Below are positions 44,700 to 51,475 of a DNA stretch of 64,000 bases, piece after piece. How positions within the stretch are numbered: position 1 is the stretch's first letter; each line of letters opens with the position of its first letter. This stretch comes from Pseudomonas sp. RIT623 (GTDB taxonomy: Bacteria > Pseudomonadota > Gammaproteobacteria > Pseudomonadales > Pseudomonadaceae): NCBI RefSeq assembly GCF_004519305.1, contig NZ_SOZA01000016.1, positions 42,652 through 106,651 on the forward strand. The letters run 5' to 3'. The notes beneath the pieces are model-generated. The model saw only the letters and a list, made by a program, of their open reading frames with translations, had not been told where the DNA came from and did no database searches. A program made the position numbers and the translations under genes.

Positions 44700-45332
44700 A
44701 TGATCGAAGTAGCTTCCGCGCTGTCCACCGCCTGGCCGTCCCTGCGGGTGGGTTTTCTCTACTGTCAGCTGGCTGGCACGGTCGACGATGGGCGCTTGCC
44801 AGCGTTGGGGGCTGGCGAGCCTGATGCGGTCGCGCAACAGAACATTGACAGTGCCCGGCGCCTGTTCAAGGCATGCGGTGCCGACCCGTCACGCTACCGG
44901 CCTTCCTGCGATGCGCTCAGTCGTCGGGTGGCGGGGGGCAAGCCATTGGCAAGCGTCAACGCCGTGGTGGATATCGGCAACTGCATTTCATTGCGTTACG
45001 GCGTCTGTGTCGGGTCCTACGACATGGCTTGCCTGGAGGGGCCGATCGTCTGCACCGTGGGTGAGCCGCAGGCGAGCTACCAGGGTATTGCCGACAAGAC
45101 CATCAAGCTTGGGGGAATGCCGGCGGTGCGCGACACGCAGGGCTACTTCGGTAGCCTGCACGCCGACTCCCGGCGAACCTGCGTGGGTGCGCAAAGCCAG
45201 GCGCTGTTGATGCTGTTCTTCTACGCCAGTGACGAGGTCAATCCACTGACGGTCCAGGGCGATGCCAGCGCACTGCTGCATGACTGCTACTCGTACTCGC
45301 TGGTTGCCTGCAACATGGGAGTTTGCCAATGA
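44700..45332 (+). CDS. Free-standing B3/B4 tRNA-binding (PheRS-type editing) domain protein
   Basis: A 210-residue protein that matches the B3/B4 domain of phenylalanyl-tRNA synthetase beta, the part that hydrolyses wrongly charged tRNA. Typical segments are PSRYRPSCDALSRRVAGGKPLASVNAVVDIGNCISLRYG (quoted in part), VGSYDMACLEGPIVC and ADSRRTCVGAQSQALLMLFF. No synthetase catalytic core is present. It starts 14 bases after the radical SAM gene, and its stop overlaps the methyltransferase start by four bases (ATGA). Inferred: trans-editing of tRNA charged with a toxic amino-acid analogue made by the cluster. A ligand-binding or modified enzymatic role is also possible. Confidence 0.85.
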   Translation: MIEVASALSTAWPSLRVGFLYCQLAGTVDDGRLPALGAGEPDAVAQQNIDSARRLFKACGADPSRYRPSCDALSRRVAGGKPLASVNAVVDIGNCISLRYGVCVGSYDMACLEGPIVCTVGEPQASYQGIADKTIKLGGMPAVRDTQGYFGSLHADSRRTCVGAQSQALLMLFFYASDEVNPLTVQGDASALLHDCYSYSLVACNMGVCQ

Positions 45333-46081
45333 CGACCGGGCCGCAATCCCTTGCACATGATGATTCCGCTGCCGGCTTCTATGCCTGCGGCGCTGGCGAC
45401 CAACTGTTCAGTGATGCGCACTTTCCGCCTGCGATCAATGCCTTTCTGCACTCTGAGCGGATGCTGCTAGCGGTGGCGGCACGGTCTCGGCAGGTGATCG
45501 TCGAAATCGGCTGCCATGAGGGCACCCATGCGGGTTGGTGTCGCGCCGCAGGCAAGCGCTACCTCGGTATCGACCCGGTCGAACGCTATATCCAGCGCGG
45601 CCGCGCCCGGCTCGCCGAGGCTGACCAGCAACGCTGCACGTTGGTGGTGGGACGCGCGGAGCAGGTCGATGAACTCATCGCCCGCGAACTGGCAGGCATT
45701 GCGCCCAGCGACATACTGCTGTTCATTCCGTTCAACTGCTTTGGCAACATCACCGAGGTCGAGTCTGCGGTGCGTAGTATCGCGCGTAGCGGTTGTGCGC
45801 TGTTGCTCAGTTCCTACCAGACGACACCTGCGGCGTTGCTGGCGCGTTTTGCCTATTATGCCGCGTGTGGCTACAACCCTCTGACCTTGAGCCGCGATGA
45901 ACGCGGCGAGTTGTTCCATGACGCTCTGGGGTTACATACCTATGCCTACCATCCCGGCTGGTTGAGCGCGCTGTTTGCGCGCTTCGGCATGAGCGTGCAG
46001 GCAGTCCAGCATGCCGAGATCGGCCAGGCCTTCGTGACGCCTGAGCTTGAAGTTGCGCTGTGCGAGCAAGTGCGCCGATGA
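45329..46081 (+). CDS. Class I SAM-dependent methyltransferase
   Basis: A 250-residue enzyme with the Rossmann methyltransferase motif I as VIVEIGCHEGTHAGW at about residues 56-70. The motif II acid is in YLGIDPVERYI, and a further strand DILLFIPFNCFGNI is near 130. No radical SAM Cys motif, no signal peptide. The ATG overlaps the stop of the B3/B4 gene, so the two are translationally coupled. It is the last gene of the radical SAM locus; the next gene, an MFS-PlsC fusion, starts 117 bp downstream. Substrate unknown. Probably adds a methyl group (N or O) to the cluster's product. Confidence 0.85.
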   Translation: MTTGPQSLAHDDSAAGFYACGAGDQLFSDAHFPPAINAFLHSERMLLAVAARSRQVIVEIGCHEGTHAGWCRAAGKRYLGIDPVERYIQRGRARLAEADQQRCTLVVGRAEQVDELIARELAGIAPSDILLFIPFNCFGNITEVESAVRSIARSGCALLLSSYQTTPAALLARFAYYAACGYNPLTLSRDERGELFHDALGLHTYAYHPGWLSALFARFGMSVQAVQHAEIGQAFVTPELEVALCEQVRR

Positions 46082-46198
46082 GCTGTTATGCGCGCAGCCT
46101 GCTCGGCGGGTTGCCTTTCTGGCCTGTTCCCGTGCAGATTTGTGGCTTGGCGCGCCGTGCGCGCCTCCAATGAAAAAGCCCAATCAGGTACACGGACG

Positions 46199-48073
46199 AT
46201 GAGTCACCCCTCGCAATTCACCCTGCTCGGCAAACGGCGTTTCCTGCCGTTCTTCATGACCCAGTCGCTGGGCGCCTTCAACGACAACCTGTTCAAGCAG
46301 TCGCTGATCCTGGCGATCCTCTACAAGCTGAGCCTGGAAGGCGACCGCTCGATCTGGGTCAACCTCTGCGCCTTGCTGTTCATCCTGCCGTTCTTCCTGT
46401 TCTCGGCATTGGCCGGGCAGTTTGGCGAGAAATTCGCCAAGGACCGGCTGATCCGCGCGATCAAGCTGGCCGAGATCGCCATCATGGCCATCGGCGCGAC
46501 CGGTTTCGTCACCCATCACCTGGAGTTGATGCTGCTGGCGTTGTTCGCCATGGGCACCCATTCGGCGCTGTTCGGCCCGGTGAAATATTCGATCCTGCCC
46601 CAGGCCCTGCGGGAGGAGGAACTGGTGGGCGGCAACGGCCTGGTGGAGATGGGGACTTTCCTGGCGATCCTGGCCGGGACCATCGGCGCTGGCGTGCTGA
46701 TGTCGTCATCCAGCTATGCGGCGCTGGCCGCGGCGGGCGTGGTCGGTACCGCCGTGCTCGGCTACCTGGCCAGCCGCTGGATCCCCCGCGCCGCCGCCGC
46801 CGCACCCGAGATGAAGCTGGACTGGAACATCTTCAAGCAGTCCTGGGCCACCCTGCGCCTGGGCTTGGGGCAGACCCCGGCGGTGTCGCGCTCGATTGTC
46901 GGCAACTCGTGGTTCTGGTTCGTCGGCGCCATCTACCTCACGCAGATCCCGGCCTATGCCAAGGACTGGCTGCATGGCGACGAGACAGTGGTCACCCTGG
47001 TATTGACCCTGTTCTCGGTGGGCATCGCCGTCGGTTCGCTGCTGTGCGAGCGCCTCAGCGGGCGCAAGGTGGAAATCGGCCTGGTGCCGTTCGGCTCGTT
47101 CGGCCTGACCCTGTTCGGCCTGCTCTGGTGGTGGCACTCCGGGGACGTTCCTGCTGCGGCGACGCCCCATGACTGGCTGGCCCTGCTGGGCATGAGCCAG
47201 GCCTGGTGGATCATGCTCTCGATCGTGGGCCTTGGGGTATTCGGCGGCTTCTACATCGTGCCGCTGTACGCCTTGATCCAGGCCCGCACCGCAGAGGGCG
47301 AGCGGGCCCGGGTGATCGCCGCCAACAACATCCTCAACGCGCTGTTCATGGTGGTGTCGGCGATCATCACCATCGTCCTGTTGAGCCTGGCCAAGCTGAG
47401 TATCCCGCAGTTGTTCCTGGTGGTGTCGCTGCTCAATATCGCGGTCAACGCCTATATCTTCCGGATCGTGCCGGAATTCACCATGCGCTTCCTGATCTGG
47501 CTGCTCAGCCATTCGATGTACCGGGTCGAGCACCGCGAGTTGCAGCGTATTCCCGACGAAGGCGCGGCGCTGCTGGTGTGCAACCATGTCTCGTTCGTCG
47601 ATGCGCTATTGCTCGGTGGCGCCATCCGCCGGCCGATCCGTTTCGTCATGTACTACAAGATCTACAACCTGCCGGTGCTCAACTTCGTGTTCCGCACCGC
47701 CGGAGCCATCCCGATCGCCGGGCGTGGCGAAGACGAGGCGACCTACGAGCGAGCCTTCGTTCGCATCGCCCAGTACCTGGCTGACGGCGAGCTGGTGTGC
47801 ATCTTCCCCGAGGGCAAGCTGAGTTCGGATGGTGAGATCGATGTGTTCAAGGGTGGGGTCAGCCGTATCCTGGAGCAAACGCCAGTGCCGGTGATTCCGT
47901 TGGCGTTGCAGGGGCTGTGGGGGAGTTTCTTCAGTCGCGATCCGAACAAGGGCTTCTTCAAGCGCCTGTGGTCGCGGGTGACCATCGTGGCTGGCGCCGC
48001 CATCCCGGCGGAGGCGGCGCAGCCTGAAGCGCTGCGCGAACAGGTGAGCCTGCTGCGCGGCGCGCTACGTTAA
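46199..48073 (+). CDS. MFS lysophospholipid transporter-acyltransferase fusion
   Basis: A 624-residue two-domain protein. Residues 1 to about 420 are an LplT-like MFS carrier (opening MTQSLGAFNDNLFKQSLILAIL). Residues from about 430 on are a PlsC-type acyltransferase with the H-x4-D catalytic motif in LLVCNHVSFVDALLLGG and the substrate motif VCIFPEGKLSSDGEI. Likely role: import of lysophospholipids such as lyso-PE and their re-acylation at the inner membrane. Compared with systems that add an AMP-forming acyl-ACP synthetase (Aas), that ligase part is missing here. The Met at 46199 matches the family start; a longer frame upstream is not used. Confidence 0.9.
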   Translation: MSHPSQFTLLGKRRFLPFFMTQSLGAFNDNLFKQSLILAILYKLSLEGDRSIWVNLCALLFILPFFLFSALAGQFGEKFAKDRLIRAIKLAEIAIMAIGATGFVTHHLELMLLALFAMGTHSALFGPVKYSILPQALREEELVGGNGLVEMGTFLAILAGTIGAGVLMSSSSYAALAAAGVVGTAVLGYLASRWIPRAAAAAPEMKLDWNIFKQSWATLRLGLGQTPAVSRSIVGNSWFWFVGAIYLTQIPAYAKDWLHGDETVVTLVLTLFSVGIAVGSLLCERLSGRKVEIGLVPFGSFGLTLFGLLWWWHSGDVPAAATPHDWLALLGMSQAWWIMLSIVGLGVFGGFYIVPLYALIQARTAEGERARVIAANNILNALFMVVSAIITIVLLSLAKLSIPQLFLVVSLLNIAVNAYIFRIVPEFTMRFLIWLLSHSMYRVEHRELQRIPDEGAALLVCNHVSFVDALLLGGAIRRPIRFVMYYKIYNLPVLNFVFRTAGAIPIAGRGEDEATYERAFVRIAQYLADGELVCIFPEGKLSSDGEIDVFKGGVSRILEQTPVPVIPLALQGLWGSFFSRDPNKGFFKRLWSRVTIVAGAAIPAEAAQPEALREQVSLLRGALR

Positions 48074-48090
48074 GGCGGTGCAAGCGAAGG

Positions 48091-48408
48091 TCAGCTGGCG
48101 CTGACCTTCAGGCCGACCAAGCCGCAGATGATCAGGGCAACGCTGACCAAACGCACCAGGGCCATGGATTCGCCGAACAGGATGATGCCGGCGATGACCG
48201 TGCCGACCGCGCCGACGCCGGTCCAGATGGCATAGGCGGTGCCCAGCGGCAGCTCTTTCATGGCCAGGCCCAGCAGGCCGAGGCTGATGACCATGGCGCC
48301 GACGGTGAGCACGGTGGGCAGGGGGCGGGTGAAGCCGTCGGTGTACTTGAGGCCGACAGCCCAGCCGACCTCGAACAGGCCGGCGAAGAACAGGATGATC
48401 CAGGACAT
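48091..48408 (-). CDS. sugE: Guanidinium exporter of the SMR family (SugE/Gdx)
   Basis: A 105-residue four-helix small multidrug resistance protein, functioning as an antiparallel dimer. It opens [22 protein letters not shown], with the essential Glu in helix 1. The [26 protein letters not shown] motif is shared by the Gdx subgroup; the WTGVGA form distinguishes Gdx from drug-exporting EmrE. The Met at 48408 is chosen because GGAG lies upstream and the family starts here. The guanidine-II riboswitch directly upstream confirms guanidine export as the function. Confidence 0.95.
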   Translation of the reverse strand: MSWIILFFAGLFEVGWAVGLKYTDGFTRPLPTVLTVGAMVISLGLLGLAMKELPLGTAYAIWTGVGAVGTVIAGIILFGESMALVRLVSVALIICGLVGLKVSAS

Positions 48409-48433
48409 GGTGTCTCTCCATCGTTTCAAGGAT

Positions 48434-48482
48434 GGGGCCGTCCCCGGGATGGTCACGCACAGCGTCGTAAGGTCGTCCTCAC
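48434..48482 (-). promoter_or_regulatory. Guanidine-II (mini-ykkC) riboswitch
   Basis: Read on the minus strand: GTGAGG-ACGA-CCTTAC (48482-48467) and GGGG-ACGG-CCCC (48445-48434), two small stem-loops each with an ACGR tetraloop, separated by a 21-base linker. This is the hallmark of mini-ykkC. The second hairpin ends about 25 bases before the sugE ATG and its RBS. A good -10 TATACT (minus strand, 48495-48490) just upstream would start the transcript at the riboswitch. Guanidine binding is known to raise expression of such exporters. Confidence 0.92.
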
Positions 48483-48511
48483 AGTGCGCAGTATAGTGCA
48501 CATTTTTCAGC

Positions 48512-48590
48512 TCGCCGGCAAGTGCTCTGCGCTGTTGGCGCCAGCGGTTCGCCGCACGAGCCCGCGCCTGCAGCAGGTGCTTGCCGGCGA
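48512..48590. repeat. Inverted repeat between sugE and moaB
   Basis: TCGCCGGCAAG (48512-48522) and CTTGCCGGCGA (48580-48590) are perfect inverted copies 57 bases apart, and the same core is used in the REP hairpin at 55743. This looks like a REP pair in the region between the divergent genes. Confidence 0.6.
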
Positions 48591-48684
48591 TAGAAAGCGT
48601 CGATCATGCGGTATGCGCTATCGATTGGACGCTGCCTGGGGTTGCCTCTAACGTGGCCGCGAGCCCATTTCCGGAGCAGTTCCC

Positions 48685-49224
48685 ATGAGCGTGAAACCCG
48701 ATGCGGTGTTCGTGCCACTGAACATCGCCGTGCTGACCGTCAGCGACACCCGTTCCTTCGACAACGATACCTCTGGCGAGCTGCTGGCCAGCCGCGCGGT
48801 CGGCGTCGGCCATCGCCTGGTGGCGCGCGAGTTGCTCAAGGACGATCTGTACAAGATCCGCGCCCAGGTCGCCACCTGGATCGCCGACGAGCAGGTGCAG
48901 GTGGTGCTGATCACCGGCGGCACCGGTTTCACCGGACGTGACAGCACGCCGGAAGCGGTGAACTGCCTGTTGGACAAGCACATCGATGGCTTCGGCGAGC
49001 TGTTCCGTGCCCTGTCGATTCTCGACATCGGTACCTCCACGGTGCAGAGCCGGGCGCTGGCCGGCATGGCCAATGGCACCCTGGTGTGCTGCCTGCCGGG
49101 CTCGACCGGTGCCTGCCGCACGGCCTGGGAGGGGATCTTGGCCGAACAGCTGGATGCCCGGCATCGGCCGTGTAATTTCGTCGCGCACCTTAAACCCATC
49201 GGGGCCTGCGCAAGCCGCGGTTGA
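48685..49224 (+). CDS. moaB: Molybdopterin adenylyltransferase/cofactor biosynthesis protein B
   Basis: A 179-residue MoaB/Mog-type protein that acts in molybdenum-cofactor synthesis, probably as a molybdopterin-adenylating enzyme. The family blocks are LNIAVLTVSDTRSFDNDTSGELLASR at the N-terminus, VVLITGGTGFTGRDSTPEAV with the conserved Gly-rich loop and Asp, and SRALAGMANGTLVCCLPGSTGACRTAWEGIL. The ATG at 48685 has GGAG (in CCGGAGCAG) about nine bases upstream. moaA lies close by on the opposite strand, with one membrane-protein gene between. Confidence 0.94.
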   Translation: MSVKPDAVFVPLNIAVLTVSDTRSFDNDTSGELLASRAVGVGHRLVARELLKDDLYKIRAQVATWIADEQVQVVLITGGTGFTGRDSTPEAVNCLLDKHIDGFGELFRALSILDIGTSTVQSRALAGMANGTLVCCLPGSTGACRTAWEGILAEQLDARHRPCNFVAHLKPIGACASRG

Positions 49225-49238
49225 CCTCAGGAACCCCA

Positions 49239-49287
49239 TCGCGGGGCGAGTCGCAGAGGCGGTGCGCCGCTGCGACTTGCCCCGCGA
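49239..49287. repeat. REP-like long hairpin between moaB and the bestrophin-like gene
   Basis: TCGCGGGGCGAGTCGCA (49239-49255) and TGCGACTTGCCCCGCGA (49271-49287) pair over 17 bp with one G-T wobble. It is the longer relative of the hairpin at 4376-4414. It lies between convergent genes and could terminate both. Confidence 0.75.
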
Positions 49288-49294
49288 CGGGCCT

Positions 49295-50194
49295 TCAACT
49301 CAGCACATGATCCACCGGCTCCAGCGCCGGCGGCAGCGGCTCGTGCCCCAGCGCCGCCAGCACATCGCGTTCGAGGCTGCGCACCAGCGCATCGGTGGGT
49401 AAATCGTTCTCGTCGCGCCCGAACGGGTCTTCCAGCTCGTTGCCGATCGCATCCAGGCCGAAGAAGGTGTAGCTGACGATGGTGGTGAACAACGGCGCCA
49501 GCCAGCCCAAGGGTTCGGCCAGGGCGAACGGCAGCAGCAGGCAGAAGATATAGATGGTGCGGTGCAGCAGCAGGGTGTAGGGGAACGGCAATGGCGTGCT
49601 CTTGATCCGTTCGCAGGTGGCCTGCACCTCCGAGAGCCCCGCCAGGCGCTGCGCCAGGCTGGTATAGCGGAACTCGCTGAGCGCCCCCTGTTCGGCCAGC
49701 CGTGAACAGTGTTCGCCCACCTCGCGCAGGATGCCGTCACACACATTGTGGCGGACGATTAGCGCCTGCTCGCCCAGCCAGGGCCGGGCGGCGCGCAGTT
49801 CGTCCTCGTTGCGCAACCGGGCGTTGAGTGCGTGGGCGAAGCCGCACAGGTTGCGCAGCAGCAGCGTGCGCAGGTGCGGGTCCTTGATCACCACGCTTTC
49901 GCGGGTGAACGAACGCACCTCGATGATCAACCGCCCCCAGGCCTTGCGACCTTCCCACCAGCGGTCGTAGCAGGCGTTGTTGCGAAAGCTCATGAAGATC
50001 GACAACGACAGGCCGAGCAAGGTGAACGGCGTGGCACTGACCGGGTAGAACAGCGCCGGGTAGTGCCGCTCGATCAGCACGATCAAGGCCGCCAGCAGGG
50101 TCACCCCCAGGCAGCGCAAGGCGATGCGCTGGATAATCGAGCCCTTGAGGGTGAACAGCACGCGCAGCATGTCGGGGCGTGGATGGACGATCAA
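49295..50194 (-). CDS. Bestrophin-like channel protein (YneE family)
   Basis: A 299-residue membrane protein of the bestrophin/UPF0187 family; bacterial members are ion channels (often cation-selective). It opens with IVHPRPDMLRVLFTLKGSIIQRIALRCLG. Family landmarks follow: helix FTLLGLSLSIFMSFRNNACYDRWWEGRKAWGRLI, the RSFTRESV segment, and LFTTIVSYTFFGLDAIGNELEDPFG. Four helices are evident. The first Met is kept because the family starts with IVRPRP-like residues; one Met eight codons later is the alternative. The upstream neighbour moaA ends 21 bp before its start on the same strand, so they may be cotranscribed. Confidence 0.9.
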   Translation of the reverse strand: MIVHPRPDMLRVLFTLKGSIIQRIALRCLGVTLLAALIVLIERHYPALFYPVSATPFTLLGLSLSIFMSFRNNACYDRWWEGRKAWGRLIIEVRSFTRESVVIKDPHLRTLLLRNLCGFAHALNARLRNEDELRAARPWLGEQALIVRHNVCDGILREVGEHCSRLAEQGALSEFRYTSLAQRLAGLSEVQATCERIKSTPLPFPYTLLLHRTIYIFCLLLPFALAEPLGWLAPLFTTIVSYTFFGLDAIGNELEDPFGRDENDLPTDALVRSLERDVLAALGHEPLPPALEPVDHVLS

Positions 50195-50215
50195 GGCGGT
50201 TCCAGAGGCAGCCGA

Positions 50216-51235
50216 TCAGCCGCCGGTCATGTTCATGAAACGCAGGATCTGCACCTCGCCACCGACCTCGAAGTGGTGGCGGTAGGGCTTGAGCTGCATG
50301 GCGTCGCGGATCGCCTGCTCCAGGCGCTCGCGCTCGCCCGGGTGCTGGCGCAGGACCTGCTTGAGGTCCACCGAGTGCTCGTTGCCCAGGCACAACAACA
50401 GGCGGCCTTCGACGGTCAGCCGCACGCGGTTGCAGGTGGCGCAGAAGTTGTGGCTGTGCGGGGAAATGAAACCGACCCGGGTGTTCGGCGCCTCGGCCAG
50501 GCGCCAGTAGCGCGCAGGGCCCTGGGACGACTCGGCCGACTCGACCAGGGTGAAGTGCTCGGCCAGGCGCGCGCGCACATCGTCGCTGGAGCAGAACGAC
50601 TCGCCGCGTTCGTGCTCGCTGATCACGCCCAGGGGCATTTCCTCGATGAAGGAGATGTCCAGCTCTCGGTCAATGGCGAAGCGCACCAGGTCGACGATCT
50701 CATGGTCGTTGCGGCCCTTGAGGACCACGGCATTAAGCTTGGTGCGACGGAAGCCCGCGGCGCGGGCGGCATCGATGCCGGCGATCACCTGGTCGAGGTC
50801 ACCGGTGCGGGTCAGGGCGCGGAAGCGTTCGCGGTCGAGGCTGTCGAGGCTGATGTTCAGGCGCGACACGCCGGCGTCGAACAGCGGCTGGGCCAGACGG
50901 CCCAACTGCGAGCCGTTGCTGGTCAGGCACAGTTCGCGCAGGCCGGGCAGGGCGGCGATGCGCCCGCACAGCTCGACGATGCCCTGGCGTACCAGCGGCT
51001 CGCCGCCGGTCAGGCGGATCTTGCGGGTGCCCAGGGCCACGAAGCGCTCGGCAACCTGGTACAGCTCCTCGAGGCTGAGGATCTGCTGGCGCGGCAGGAA
51101 CTGCATGTCCTCGGCCATGCAATAGACGCAGCGGAAGTCGCAGCGGTCGGTGACCGACATCCGCAGGTAGTCGACTTTGCGGTTGAAACCGTCGATCAGG
51201 GCCTGGGGGTTCTTTTCCACGTTCGCGCTCGACAT
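50216..51235 (-). CDS. moaA: GTP 3',8-cyclase (molybdenum cofactor biosynthesis)
   Basis: Radical SAM enzyme that turns GTP into the first intermediate of molybdopterin synthesis. It has 339 residues. The radical SAM cluster motif is CDFRCVYC at about 32-39. [11 protein letters not shown] and [10 protein letters not shown] follow. The C-terminal second cluster has Cys in [21 protein letters not shown]. It ends with the functionally needed Gly-Gly (RFMNMTGG). Divergent from the molybdopterin-enzyme gene at 51476, with which it shares a 240-bp intergenic region. It fits with moaB to supply the cofactor for that enzyme. Confidence 0.97.
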   Translation of the reverse strand: MSSANVEKNPQALIDGFNRKVDYLRMSVTDRCDFRCVYCMAEDMQFLPRQQILSLEELYQVAERFVALGTRKIRLTGGEPLVRQGIVELCGRIAALPGLRELCLTSNGSQLGRLAQPLFDAGVSRLNISLDSLDRERFRALTRTGDLDQVIAGIDAARAAGFRRTKLNAVVLKGRNDHEIVDLVRFAIDRELDISFIEEMPLGVISEHERGESFCSSDDVRARLAEHFTLVESAESSQGPARYWRLAEAPNTRVGFISPHSHNFCATCNRVRLTVEGRLLLCLGNEHSVDLKQVLRQHPGERERLEQAIRDAMQLKPYRHHFEVGGEVQILRFMNMTGG

Positions 51236-51475
51236 TGAAGAGGGTGGGGCGGCGCAAGGCCGCAGACAAGGTTCAAGCTATAACCTGCGTCCAGTGCCGT
51301 CAAATTGCTTTGCCCGACTATTCGATCAGTCTCCTCTATCACGGCTCAAGGCCCCGCCAGGCGAGGGCTGCAGGCCATGATCGACGGCGTTTATCACGCT
51401 TTCACTCATATCGATTGGACGCGTCTGGGGCGCACTTCTTAGGCTGAAAAAAACACCGCGCGAGATTTTCACAGC

